A stretch of DNA of 64,000 nucleotides, taken from NCBI RefSeq assembly GCF_900156055.1, contig NZ_FTMQ01000005.1, forward strand, positions 124,001 through 188,000, in the 5' to 3' direction. Positions 7,808 to 16,641 of the stretch are shown piece by piece; position 1 is the stretch's first letter; each line of letters opens with the position of its first letter. The notes under the pieces are model-generated. The model saw only the letters and a program-made list of their open reading frames with translations, did not search any database and was not told the origin of the DNA. The translations under genes and the position numbers were made by a program. The DNA is from Rhizobium sp. RU33A. GTDB taxonomy: Bacteria; Pseudomonadota; Alphaproteobacteria; Rhizobiales; Rhizobiaceae.

Positions 7808-10210
7808 TCAAGCGCCGGTCAGCAGTTCGCCGGGGACCTGGCCGAGAGCGCCGTCCAGGGCTTCCAAGCATCTCTCGGCATCTGCGAGACTGAAGGCGAG
7901 CGGCGGTCTGATCTTGATGATGTTCCCGAACGGGCCTGTCGAGGACACGAGAACGCCGGCCGCCTTCATGTGTTCGCGCAACCAGCGGGCAGCGAGCTTG
8001 GCTGGCGCTTTCGTATCGCGGTCCAATACCAGTTCGACGCCGAGGAAAAGGCCACGGCCTTGGATATGGCCAATGATCTCATGACGCATCTGCAGTTTTT
8101 CAAGCCCGGCCTTGAGCGCCTCGCTGCTGCGTCGTGCGTTCCCCTGAAGGTCCTCGCCAAAGAGCACATCGAGACATGCGTTGCCGACCACGGCGGAGAC
8201 CGTATTGCCGCCAAAGGTATTGAAATAGCCACCCTTCGTCTGAAGTTGCGCGGCAATCTCGCGCCGCGTCACCACGGCAGCGATCGGGTGGCCGTTGCCC
8301 ATGGGCTTGCCCATGGTGACGATGTCGGGCTCCACGTCGAAGGCCTGGAAGCCCCACATATGCGTGCCGGAGCGGGCAAAGCCCATCTGCACTTCGTCCG
8401 CAATGGTGAGGCCGCCATAGCGCTTCACCGACGCGTAGACCTTCGAAAGATAGTCAGGTGGCGGCACGAGGGCGCCGTTGGCGTCGAAGATGGAGTCGAT
8501 CATCACGCCTGCAAGGCCCTTGCCGTGTTGCTCGAGCCGGTCCGCCGCTTCATCCAGATGCCCGGCATATTTGGTCCCGGCATCGTTGTCGCCCTGACGA
8601 TAAAGACCCCGGTAGAGGTTGGGCGGCGGCAGGGTTTCGACCCAGGTCGGCCTTTGCGACGCGTCATAATCAATCAGCGACAGAGGCGCGCCGACAGAGG
8701 TGTTGCCGTGATAGCTGTTTTCGGTGACGACGATGCCCTCGTTACCACTCACCGCGCGCGCCATGCGGACCGCAAGATCATTCGCCTCGGAGCCGGTGCA
8801 GACGAAGATCCAGGTATCGAGGTGAGCTGGAAGGGTTGCCGAAAGACGCTCTCCCAGCCTGACGATCTCGCGGTGCAGATAGCGAGAATTGGTGTTGAGC
8901 GTGCTCGCCTGACGCGCAAGCGCATCTACGACATAAGGATGGCAATGGCCAAGGTTGGCGACATTGTTGTAGCAGTCGAGATATTCTTTGCCTGCCGCAT
9001 CCCACACCTTGGACCCACGACCGCGCACGAGCTCAAGCGGCTCATTGTAGAAGGTGTAGGTCTTGCCGAGCACTGCCTCGCGCTGTTTCAGGAGAGATGG
9101 CATGGCAACGGTTGCAACGACAGGGGCGGCATTGGCGACGGGAACCACCGAGGGCATCATAGAAGACACGAAGTCCGCACTGCAGACCGATGCGATCCGT
9201 TCGATCGCCGTCATGTAGAAGCCCTGAAGATCATCGAGCGGGGTCGCGTCATCGCCAGCGGTGCGGTAGGCAACGATGCCCACCTGAAGCATCAGTCGCG
9301 CGAGCACCAGATCGCGCAGCACGGCGAGATCGGCCGCCTCCAGCGGCATGAAGCGCTGATATCCCCGTACCAGGCAGCCTGCGGCAAACACAGGATCAGA
9401 GCTCCAGTGTATAAGCGAAGCGATGGTTACGGCGAGGTCCTGAACCAGAGGCCCAAAGACCATGTCGCCGAAGTCGATCACGCCCGCGATGCTGAACGAC
9501 GGATCGAAAGCCGTAATGACGTTGGACTCGTGGAAGTCGTTGTAGATGATCTGGGCACGCAGTTTCGGCAGGGATTCGGTGAGGGTCTCGGAAAGCGCCG
9601 GCAGAAGATCGGCGATGATGGAGCTTACGCGCTCCGGCATGTAATGCAGCAGTCCGGCAAGGAGCAGTGGGGCGTTCTTCAGATCCCACGGCATGGTCTT
9701 CGGGGCACCGCGACTGTAAAAGCCCTGCAATGCTCGGGCCAGGCGTCCGCTCATTGCCCCCAATGCCACAAGTTCGTCTGCGCTAAGTCTCTTCCCCTCT
9801 GCGTTGATACCATCGAGCAGGGTCTTTCCGGGCAGGAAGGTCAAAACCCGCAGGACATGCGCCTCTCCCCGCTCGTTGGTGATCGAAGCCATCGGTGCAC
9901 CGGAAAGGGTGCGCATGACCCTCGGCACCGGAAAGCCAGGGTCAACGGCAGCCACATGGTCAAGCGCCCCCAACTGGAACTCAAGGCTTTCGGTGGGCTC
10001 GTCTACCGACGCGACCTTGACGACGAACTGGCGGCCATCCGCGGCGGTCAGCCTGAAGTTCTGCTCGCGCTCGCCTCCAAGCCGGCCAAGGGTGCCCACC
10101 AGTCCATAGAGGGCCCGGACCCGGGCCGCGACGTCTTCTTCGCCCAGCTCCGGCGCGCCAATGCTGGCAAGAAGGACATCTATCCCGTTCTGTTGTATCT
10201 TGCTTTTCAC
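7808..10210 (-). CDS. Fusion of APH-type kinase and class III PLP aminotransferase / phospho-lyase
   Basis: The protein has 800 residues in two parts. Residues about 1-345 form an aminoglycoside-phosphotransferase-type kinase domain with catalytic loop IIYNDFHESNVI and metal-binding IDFGD. Residues about 375-800 form a class III PLP enzyme (FVCTGSEANDLAVRMAR, ADEVQMGFARSGTHMWGF), with the PLP lysine at about 635 in TMGKPMGNGHP. The pairing matches hydroxylysine kinase plus the phospho-lyase branch of the family (ethanolamine-phosphate or phosphohydroxylysine lyases), suggesting that one polypeptide phosphorylates a hydroxy-amine and then eliminates phosphate. Some relatives also carry a central peptidase-like domain; this one does not. 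The start is GTG with a TGAGGT ribosome site six bases upstream. It lies downstream of a polyamine-type importer. Confidence 0.88.
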   Translation of the reverse strand: MKSKIQQNGIDVLLASIGAPELGEEDVAARVRALYGLVGTLGRLGGEREQNFRLTAADGRQFVVKVASVDEPTESLEFQLGALDHVAAVDPGFPVPRVMRTLSGAPMASITNERGEAHVLRVLTFLPGKTLLDGINAEGKRLSADELVALGAMSGRLARALQGFYSRGAPKTMPWDLKNAPLLLAGLLHYMPERVSSIIADLLPALSETLTESLPKLRAQIIYNDFHESNVITAFDPSFSIAGVIDFGDMVFGPLVQDLAVTIASLIHWSSDPVFAAGCLVRGYQRFMPLEAADLAVLRDLVLARLMLQVGIVAYRTAGDDATPLDDLQGFYMTAIERIASVCSADFVSSMMPSVVPVANAAPVVATVAMPSLLKQREAVLGKTYTFYNEPLELVRGRGSKVWDAAGKEYLDCYNNVANLGHCHPYVVDALARQASTLNTNSRYLHREIVRLGERLSATLPAHLDTWIFVCTGSEANDLAVRMARAVSGNEGIVVTENSYHGNTSVGAPLSLIDYDASQRPTWVETLPPPNLYRGLYRQGDNDAGTKYAGHLDEAADRLEQHGKGLAGVMIDSIFDANGALVPPPDYLSKVYASVKRYGGLTIADEVQMGFARSGTHMWGFQAFDVEPDIVTMGKPMGNGHPIAAVVTRREIAAQLQTKGGYFNTFGGNTVSAVVGNACLDVLFGEDLQGNARRSSEALKAGLEKLQMRHEIIGHIQGRGLFLGVELVLDRDTKAPAKLAARWLREHMKAAGVLVSSTGPFGNIIKIRPPLAFSLADAERCLEALDGALGQVPGELLTGA

Positions 10211-10309
10211 CGGAATACCTCATGGACTGGACAAATAGGGTTGCGATGGGCGGAATTTGATCTGGCCTGTGGGTAAAAGACGGGTCATCGCCCTCACCGG
10301 CGGAATGCT

Positions 10310-10338
10310 CTCATGAGACGAATGGGCGGCTCATGAGA
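10310..10338. repeat. Two CTCATGAGA repeats upstream of the fusion gene
   Basis: CTCATGAGA occurs at 10310-10318 and 10330-10338, exactly 20 bp apart. The CTCATGAG core is itself palindromic. The pair is about 100 bp upstream of the kinase/aminotransferase gene, inside the 193-bp gap after the permease gene. It could be an operator for an internal promoter. I see nothing else in that gap. Confidence 0.35.
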
Positions 10339-10403
10339 AACGCGGACCTTCCCTTGCGAAGTCTCGCAATGTTGTCCGGCTGATGAAGTCAACAAGGCCA
10401 TCG

Positions 10404-11210
10404 TCAATGACCCCGCAATGCGCTGTCTGATCCTCTGGTCGCCACGGCTGCAACGAGCAGCCCAAGGGCGACCACGCCGAGGATCATCGTGGATACGGCG
10501 TTGATCTCGGGCGTCACGCCGAACTTGATCTGGGAGTAGATCTTCATCGGCAGCGTCGAGGCACCGGGACCCGTCGTGAAGCTGGAGATGACGAGATCAT
10601 CGAGCGACAGGGTGAAGGACAGCAGCCAGGCCGATGCCAGCGCCGGAAGGATGTTCGGGAGCGCGACCTTGAGAAAAGCGGTCGCCGGCGGGCAGCCGAG
10701 GTCCCTCGCCGCCTCTTCGAGTGAAGGGTCAAGTTCGGCAAGCCGCGACTGAAGCACGACGGCTGCAAAGCACATGGTGAAGGTGGCATGCGCCAGCGTG
10801 ATCGTCACAGGTCCCCTGTCGATGCCGAGCGCGACGAACATCAAGAGCATGGAAACCCCCAGCACGACTTCGGGCATGACCATCGGGGCAGCGAGAAGGC
10901 CCATGAACAGCTGCCGCCCGCGAAAGCGGCGGATACGGACCATGACGACGGCGGCCAGGAGCCCGAGCGCAGTGGCAAGGGTGGCCGAGATCGCCGCGAC
11001 CATGAAGCTCACCCGCGCACCGTCAAGAAGGGCGGCATTGGACAACGCCGCGCCGTACCACTGCGTCGAGAATCCACCCCACACCGTCACGAGCTTTGAT
11101 TTGTTGAAGCTGAAGACGATTAGGATGGCGATCGGTAAGTACAAAAACGACATTACAAGGAAGATCGACAGCTGGTTGAACCAGCTTGGCCCCTGCGACG
11201 ACTGGCTCAT
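10404..11210 (-). CDS. Polyamine-type ABC transporter permease (PotC/PotI-like)
   Basis: This is a 268-residue permease. The start at MSQSSQGPSWFNQLSIFLVM follows the stop of the preceding permease by two bases; longer in-frame starts would run into that gene. It has about six membrane segments, and the EAA loop reads LDPSLEEAARDLGCPPATAF. GASTLPMKIYSQIKFGVTPE is typical of PotC. It pairs with the PotB-like subunit to form the channel for the binding protein encoded at 13.2-14.3 kb. Confidence 0.9.
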   Translation of the reverse strand: MSQSSQGPSWFNQLSIFLVMSFLYLPIAILIVFSFNKSKLVTVWGGFSTQWYGAALSNAALLDGARVSFMVAAISATLATALGLLAAVVMVRIRRFRGRQLFMGLLAAPMVMPEVVLGVSMLLMFVALGIDRGPVTITLAHATFTMCFAAVVLQSRLAELDPSLEEAARDLGCPPATAFLKVALPNILPALASAWLLSFTLSLDDLVISSFTTGPGASTLPMKIYSQIKFGVTPEINAVSTMILGVVALGLLVAAVATRGSDSALRGH

Positions 11211-11212
11211 GA

Positions 11213-12103
11213 TCAGACCCTCATCTTGGAAAGGCGGGATTGCAGCAAGGTGATCGGGATGACGAGGAGCAGGACCAGGAGTACCGTCACAGAGGCTGCG
11301 ACCGGCCAGTCCCTGTTGTTGAAGAATTCCACCCAGATCGTCCGCCCGATCATCTGCGTATCGGCACCACCGAGAAGATCGGGCACAACGAATTCCCCGA
11401 CCACGGGGATGAAGACGAGCGCACAGCCGGCGACGACGCCTGACAGACTGAGCGGAAAGGTCACGCGCCAGAACGAAGAGAACCGGCTGCATCCCAGATC
11501 CCGCGCTGCCTCGAGCAGGCTGCGATCGCGGTCTGCGAGGTTCGAATAGATCGGCAGGACCATGAACGGAAGATAGGTATAGACGATGCCGATATAGACC
11601 GCCGTCTGCGTGTTTAGGATCTGCAAGGGCTGATCGATTACCCCCATTGCTAAAAGCAGACTGTTGAGCAGGCCATCATTGCTGAGAATGGCCATCCAGG
11701 CATAGACGCGGATCAGCAGCGAGCTCCAGAACGGCACGATGACGAGGAACACCAGGACCGAACGCCAGGGGCGCCTGCAAGAGGAGATGCCATAGGCAAG
11801 CGGATAGGCAATGAGCAACGTCAACAGTGTCGAGATCATCGCCACCTTCAGGCTCGTCAGATAGGCGTGGGCATAGAGCCCGTCGCGGAGAACGAACTGA
11901 AGATTTTCAAAATTTAGGCTGATGGACAGCATCGCGCCGTCCCAGGTGAGCAGCGGCTCGTAGGGCGGCATTCCGACACGTGTGGAGGACAGCGCGATGG
12001 CGAGCACGAGCAGAGTCGGCAGAAGAAACATCACGCCAAGCCAGAGGAAAGGCGGAACGATCAGCAGTCTCTGGCTCTGTCGCAGGGATCTCAAGGTGAC
12101 CAC
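11213..12103 (-). CDS. Polyamine-type ABC transporter permease (PotB/PotH-like)
   Basis: A 296-residue permease with about six membrane segments. The EAA loop is RSLLEAARDLGCSRFSSFWR, and GEFVVPDLLGGADTQMIGRT is a PotB hallmark. I choose the GTG at 12103 because a GGAG ribosome site sits seven bases upstream, overlapping the ATPase stop; ATG 12136 would overlap the ATPase gene by 29 bp and is the alternative. It is coupled to the next permease by a 2-bp gap. Confidence 0.88.
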   Translation of the reverse strand: MVTLRSLRQSQRLLIVPPFLWLGVMFLLPTLLVLAIALSSTRVGMPPYEPLLTWDGAMLSISLNFENLQFVLRDGLYAHAYLTSLKVAMISTLLTLLIAYPLAYGISSCRRPWRSVLVFLVIVPFWSSLLIRVYAWMAILSNDGLLNSLLLAMGVIDQPLQILNTQTAVYIGIVYTYLPFMVLPIYSNLADRDRSLLEAARDLGCSRFSSFWRVTFPLSLSGVVAGCALVFIPVVGEFVVPDLLGGADTQMIGRTIWVEFFNNRDWPVAASVTVLLVLLLVIPITLLQSRLSKMRV

Positions 12104-12107
12104 GGCA

Positions 12108-13175
12108 TCACTCCGCGAGAAGGTGGGCAGCCTCATCAGCCCACCGGGCGATGACGGCGTCACCGGTCTGGACGCCGTCATCGCCGCTGTTGACTTTCAT
12201 CGCGTCAAGCGTGGCGCCCGTTGCGAGCCGAACGCGATATCGCCGTTGCGCACCGGTATAGGTGATATCCTCGACGACACCGGGAACACCTTCGCCGCTG
12301 CGCACGAGTTCAACCCTCTCTGGCCGGACGGATAGCCACAGCGGACCGTCGGTCGACATGCCGGACGGCAGGCGCACGCGGAATGTTCCCTCGATGCCGG
12401 AGAGAACGACGCTCGCCAGTCCTTGATCCGAACTTGCGCTGGCGACTTCGAAGATGTTCGCTTCGCCGAGGAACTTTGCCACATACCGGGAAATCGGCGC
12501 CTCGTAGACCGCCTCAGGAGACCCCACCTGAAGGACGCGGCCCGACTGCATGATCGCGATACGGGACGAGACCGTCATCGCTTCGTGCTGATCATGGGTC
12601 ACAATGATGAATGTGAGCCCGAGCTCCTTCTGCAGCCTCACCAGTTCATCCTGGGTTTCGGTACGCAGGTTCTTGTCGAGCGCGCCGAGCGGCTCGTCGA
12701 GCAAGAGAACCTTGGGACGTTTCACGAGGGCACGGGCAAGTGCCACGCGCTGACGCTGGCCACCGGAAAGCTGTGACGGTTTTCTTTCAAGCAGGGCACC
12801 AAGTTGCAGTTTCCCGGCGACCTCGGCCAGCCGGGCCGCGATCTCAACCTTCGGCAGGCGGTCCTGTACAAGGCCGAAGACAACGTTTTTCGCAACACTG
12901 AGATGCGGGAAGAGAGCGTAAGACTGGAACATCATGTTGGTGGGCCGCCTCTCCGGAGGAAGCGCAGTAACATCGGCTCCATCCAAGAGGACGCTGCCGG
13001 CGGTCGGCGTCTCAAACCCGGCGATCATTCGAAGAAGCGTGGACTTGCCACAACCGGACGGTCCCAGCAGGGAGAAGAACTCCCCCCTGCCGATATCGAG
13101 CGATATGCCGCTCACAGCGATGAAGTTTCCGTAGGTCTTGCTCAACCCATCGACCGTCAGAAATGGCTTCTGCAT
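12108..13175 (-). CDS. Polyamine-type ABC transporter ATP-binding protein (PotA-like)
   Basis: The 355-residue ATPase carries Walker A GPSGCGKST, a Q-loop (MMFQSYALFPHL), signature LSGGQRQRVALARAL, Walker B VLLLDEPLGALD and H-loop VTHDQHEAM. About 100 C-terminal residues form the TOBE regulatory domain (LWLSVRPERVELV). The ATG at 13175 has a GAGG site six bases upstream; ATG 13187 is the alternative. It powers the two permeases that follow and lies 23 bp after the binding-protein gene. Confidence 0.93.
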   Translation of the reverse strand: MQKPFLTVDGLSKTYGNFIAVSGISLDIGRGEFFSLLGPSGCGKSTLLRMIAGFETPTAGSVLLDGADVTALPPERRPTNMMFQSYALFPHLSVAKNVVFGLVQDRLPKVEIAARLAEVAGKLQLGALLERKPSQLSGGQRQRVALARALVKRPKVLLLDEPLGALDKNLRTETQDELVRLQKELGLTFIIVTHDQHEAMTVSSRIAIMQSGRVLQVGSPEAVYEAPISRYVAKFLGEANIFEVASASSDQGLASVVLSGIEGTFRVRLPSGMSTDGPLWLSVRPERVELVRSGEGVPGVVEDITYTGAQRRYRVRLATGATLDAMKVNSGDDGVQTGDAVIARWADEAAHLLAE

Positions 13176-13198
13176 GGCGCGCCTCATTCTCTTGTTTT

Positions 13199-14302
13199 TT
13201 ATTGGCCGGCGCGGAAGGTCGTCCAGATCCGGGTGCGTTCCCTGTTCTGTCGCGGCGGCAGGGACTTGTCGCTGAAGAGCTTCGCTTGCACTTCTGCCGG
13301 CGGATAGATGTTCGGATCCTTGGTGATGGCTTCATCCACCAGCGGGGTCGCTGCGGCATTGGCATTTGCCAAGAAGACGGCGTTGCTGATGTCGGCGGCG
13401 ACCTTGGGTTCCAAGATGTAGTCGATGAATTGCAGCGCATGATCCACGTTGGCCGCATCCGCCGGGATGGCCATCGTGTCGAAGGAAACGATCGTGCCTT
13501 CCTTGGGCAGCGAATAGTGGATTTCCTGGCCGGTTTTCGCCTCTTCGGCGCGTGCGGCGGCAATGCCAGTGTCACCACTCCACATGATGGCGAGGCAGAG
13601 CTGTCCCGACGCCATATCGGCAACCAGCTTGCCGCTCTGCATGTGCCGGATGTTCGGGCGCAGGGCCATCAGCAGATCCTCCGCCTTTTTCAGATCGTCC
13701 GGATTGGCGGAATAGGGATCAAGACCGAGGTAGTTCAGCGCGATCGGGACGATCTCGCTCGGCGCATCGACGATGCCTATGCCGCAATCTGCAAAATTCG
13801 CAGCGATCTTTGGATCGAACACCATGGCGAGGCTATTGACCGGCGCATTGGGAAGACGCTGCTCGATCATCCCTTTGTTGTAGGCGATACCTGTCGTCAG
13901 CCACATATAGGGCACCAGATAGGTGTTGCCGCTGTCGTGCGCGCCGAGCAGCTTGACAAGTTCAGGGTTGAGATTGCCGTAGTTCTTCAGCTTGCTCTTA
14001 TCGACTGGCTGCAGGGCGCCCGAAGCGATCAGTCGCTCGCCGGCCGTGGCGCTGGGGAATACGACGTCGAACCCGCTGCCACCCGCAAGAAGCCGGGTTT
14101 CCAGGATCTCCAGCGAATCGAAGAAGTCGACGCGCGCATCGATGGAGGTCTTCTCGATGAATTTCGAGATCGTGTCCGGCGCGAAGTAGTCGGAGAAATT
14201 GTAGATGAACAGCTGATCGGCATGGGCATCTACGGCCGGCGCCACGAGGCAGGCGGTAAACAGCAGTGCCATGCCCGAATTAAAGATGTTTGTCTTGGCC
14301 AT
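13199..14302 (-). CDS. Polyamine-type ABC transporter, periplasmic binding protein (PotD/PotF-like)
   Basis: The product has 367 residues, with a Sec signal peptide cut near DAHAD (about residue 28). The mature part starts QLFIYNFSDYFAPDTISKF, the beginning shared by PotD/PotF polyamine receptors. FDVVFPSATAGERLIASGAL, YMWLTTGIAYNKGMI and LCLAIMWSGDTGIAAARAEE follow at the usual places. It heads the minus-strand importer, kinase/aminotransferase and esterase operon. The ligand may be a polyamine or another amine. A GATTTGCCGAAGT motif lies 95 bp upstream and is shared with the second importer's promoter. Confidence 0.9.
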   Translation of the reverse strand: MAKTNIFNSGMALLFTACLVAPAVDAHADQLFIYNFSDYFAPDTISKFIEKTSIDARVDFFDSLEILETRLLAGGSGFDVVFPSATAGERLIASGALQPVDKSKLKNYGNLNPELVKLLGAHDSGNTYLVPYMWLTTGIAYNKGMIEQRLPNAPVNSLAMVFDPKIAANFADCGIGIVDAPSEIVPIALNYLGLDPYSANPDDLKKAEDLLMALRPNIRHMQSGKLVADMASGQLCLAIMWSGDTGIAAARAEEAKTGQEIHYSLPKEGTIVSFDTMAIPADAANVDHALQFIDYILEPKVAADISNAVFLANANAAATPLVDEAITKDPNIYPPAEVQAKLFSDKSLPPRQNRERTRIWTTFRAGQ

Positions 14303-14394
14303 TGCTACGCTTCCCCTCAGCTCCGATTGCGGAGATTATGTTTTTGTGACGTCCTGCAAGACATATCTAACCCGGCAGAACGGGCTGATCCTTC

Positions 14395-14416
14395 GTGATT
14401 TGCCGAAGTGAATTCG
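14395..14416. promoter_or_regulatory. Candidate LysR box with GATTTGCCGAAGT core, first importer promoter
   Basis: GTGATTTGCCGAAGTGAATTCG has T-N11-A spacing (T14399, A14411) in a loose dyad. Its core matches GATTTTCCGAAGT at 17754-17766 in the promoter of the second polyamine-type importer. It lies upstream of the binding-protein gene at 14302 and downstream of a LysR gene. Confidence 0.45.
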
Positions 14417-14480
14417 ACGACATCCTCCATGTTGGATGGGATGCCCACTCCGAGCCTTTTTCGATGACATGAGGTCCTTA

Positions 14481-15428
14481 TCAGGCGACCCGGACCAGAG
14501 CCTTCGGGATGTTGCTCGTGATGGCATCGACGAAGGCGCGGACAGCCGGTCTGCTCTTCCAATCCTCGACCGTCGCAACCTGGAACTTCGCCTTGTAAGA
14601 AAAGAGGTTCGGGCGAATGAGACGCATGCGGCCGGAACGGACAAATTGGGCGGCATAATGATCCGGCAGATAGCCGAGATAAGCTCCCGAGAGGATGAGG
14701 AACGCCTCTGCCTCCATGTTGGAGACAGTCGCATGCGGGTTGCTGATGGCAAAAATCTTGATGTCACGTGCAGCCCAGTAATTACGACCGATGATCCGGT
14801 GTACCCTTGCTTCCTCGACACCGATGTTTTCATCCGGCACAGAGAACAGCGGATGGCCCGCACCGCAGTAGAAATTCTGCGTTTCCTCGTAGAGATCGAT
14901 ATAGGCCAGCCCGAGTGTCATCCGGGGAAAGCTGCCGACAACGAGGTCGAGCTTTCTCGACACCACATCGCGCAGCAACTCACCCGGAGATTTGGTATCG
15001 ATCGACAAGTGGAGAGCGGGTGCGATTTCGGCGAGCTTGGCAATCGTTCTGGCGAGTGGCGACAGGGGATCTGTGATCGTATTGTCGACAAGCCCGACGG
15101 TGAGAGTGCCGCTGAGGTTCGATTTGAGGCCTGAGACTTTTCGACTGAATTGATCAAGCGATCCCGTCAGCCGCTGGCATTCATCAAAGATTAATCGCCC
15201 ATTTTCTGTCAGTTCGAACCCGCTTCGGCCACGCCTGCAAAGCGTCACGCCCAGCCGCTCTTCGAGTGCGGATATCTTTCCGGAGATGGTGGACAGAGAT
15301 AGGTTCAAGTCGGCCTGGGCGGCGGACAGACCGCCCGCCTCGACCACGCGGATGAAAATCTTGATGAGCCTGATATCGGCGTTGTCGACCGAAATCAGAT
15401 TGCGCAGCTTCCCTTCGCACTTCTGCAT
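14481..15428 (-). CDS. LysR family transcriptional regulator (polyamine-locus paralog A)
   Basis: A 315-residue LysR protein with helix-turn-helix at about residues 15-75 (IKIFIRVVEAGGLSAAQADL, LSLSTISGKISALEERLGVT) and an effector domain from about 100. It is clearly paralogous to the next LysR gene: both end with a segment like FLILSGAYLGYLPDHYA. The ATG at 15428 has a GAGAGGGGA ribosome site; a TTG upstream is less likely. It stands between the two importers, so it probably controls one or both through the GATTTKCCGAAGT motif. The effector is unknown. Confidence 0.88.
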   Translation of the reverse strand: MQKCEGKLRNLISVDNADIRLIKIFIRVVEAGGLSAAQADLNLSLSTISGKISALEERLGVTLCRRGRSGFELTENGRLIFDECQRLTGSLDQFSRKVSGLKSNLSGTLTVGLVDNTITDPLSPLARTIAKLAEIAPALHLSIDTKSPGELLRDVVSRKLDLVVGSFPRMTLGLAYIDLYEETQNFYCGAGHPLFSVPDENIGVEEARVHRIIGRNYWAARDIKIFAISNPHATVSNMEAEAFLILSGAYLGYLPDHYAAQFVRSGRMRLIRPNLFSYKAKFQVATVEDWKSRPAVRAFVDAITSNIPKALVRVA

Positions 15429-15615
15429 ATGTCGTTCCCCTCTCAACCGAGCGCCTGTCCGAAATCGCGGGCTGGCCTGGCCAGACAGCGAGGACCTCAG
15501 TAGCGGGAAGCGAGCGTTGTCTCTGGCTCAAAATCGGTCCCGCACTTGTCGAGGGTGAGGATTACAGAGCGGATCGGTTTGGAGAATATCAAACAAAAAA
15601 CGGGTATATTGAATT

Positions 15616-16521
15616 TTACAAATGTAATGCATGCGCCTGCAGGATAGCTCGGGCGACATAATTCACGTTGGCGGCCTGCTCGCCCGTGCGGGTGGCGAGA
15701 TCGATGGCGGCGAAATAGGTTTCATCCTTCAGAGGCAGACGCCGCAACCTTTGCTGCCGCGAAAAGGTCTCCGCATAATGGACCGGCAGAACGCCGAGAT
15801 AAGCACCAGACAGCACCAAGAATGTTTCGGCTTCGATATCAAATGCCACACGATGCTTGATAGGATCGTCGAAGCGCTGCCCCCTGACCCTGTTCCAGTA
15901 GCCGCGGTGTACCCAAGGATAATCGTAGCAATCAGACCCCGAGATCTGCTCGTCCGGGACGGTGAACAGTGGGTGGCCCGAGCCACAATACACAGCATGC
16001 TCCTCGCGATAAAGAGTCCGGTAGCCAAGACTGGCGACCTTGATGTCGGAGCCACCAATCCCGACATCAAGCTCGTTCGAGGCGACAGCCTTCGTGATGT
16101 CGTTGGGGCGCATGATCTTGAGGTTGAGCTCGATTTCGGGCGCCTTGCGCGAAATGACGGCCACTGCGTCTCCCAGCTTCAATGCCGGATCCGTCGCCAG
16201 ACAATCTACGACGCCGACGCTGACCTTCCCGGCCAGCTCGCTTCTGAGACAGGACAGCCTTGCGGAGCCGGCATCCAGCAGTCCCGTCATTTCAACGCTG
16301 ATGTCGTAAACTCGCCGGCCTTCATGCGTAAGCGAAAAGCCTCGGCGTCCGCGCTCGCACAACTTGACCCCGATGCGTTGCTCAAGGGCTGTCAGGTGGT
16401 TGGAAATGGTCGGCTGGCTGAGCGACAGCTCCATCTGCGCGGCCGATATGCCGCCATTGCGGACGACGCATTCGAATACCCGCAGCAGATGAATGTCTGA
16501 TCCCGAAATCTTCATGGACAT
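15616..16521 (-). CDS. LysR family transcriptional regulator (polyamine-locus paralog B)
   Basis: Starting at MSMKISGSDIHLLRVFE, the product has 301 residues; ATG 16515 would serve as well. The helix-turn-helix covers about residues 8-65 (RNGGISAAQMELSLSQPTIS), followed by an effector-binding domain. The C-terminal segment FLVLSGAYLGVLPVHYAETF mirrors paralog A, so the two arose by duplication. The 187-bp gap to paralog A contains no other gene that I can see. It is adjacent to the agmatinase-family gene on the same strand. Confidence 0.88.
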   Translation of the reverse strand: MSMKISGSDIHLLRVFECVVRNGGISAAQMELSLSQPTISNHLTALEQRIGVKLCERGRRGFSLTHEGRRVYDISVEMTGLLDAGSARLSCLRSELAGKVSVGVVDCLATDPALKLGDAVAVISRKAPEIELNLKIMRPNDITKAVASNELDVGIGGSDIKVASLGYRTLYREEHAVYCGSGHPLFTVPDEQISGSDCYDYPWVHRGYWNRVRGQRFDDPIKHRVAFDIEAETFLVLSGAYLGVLPVHYAETFSRQQRLRRLPLKDETYFAAIDLATRTGEQAANVNYVARAILQAHALHL

Positions 16522-16641
16522 AGAATGCACCAAAGGTACGGGATGGCCAACTCTCCGTCTCCACGTGTCGCCGGACAATGGGGTCGACCAGACATCCCCG
16601 ATGACGCCTGGCCGACTGCTGATCGGCTTGGGAGAACGCGA

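Noticed and set aside
7970-10276. Very long open frame (768 codons) on the plus strand
   Set aside because: It lies antisense to the kinase/aminotransferase fusion. Its product is low-complexity, charged and without recognisable motifs, while the minus strand encodes two clear enzyme domains.
13163-14398. Open frame of 411 codons on the plus strand
   Set aside because: It is antisense to the PotD-like gene, whose motifs and signal peptide are clear.
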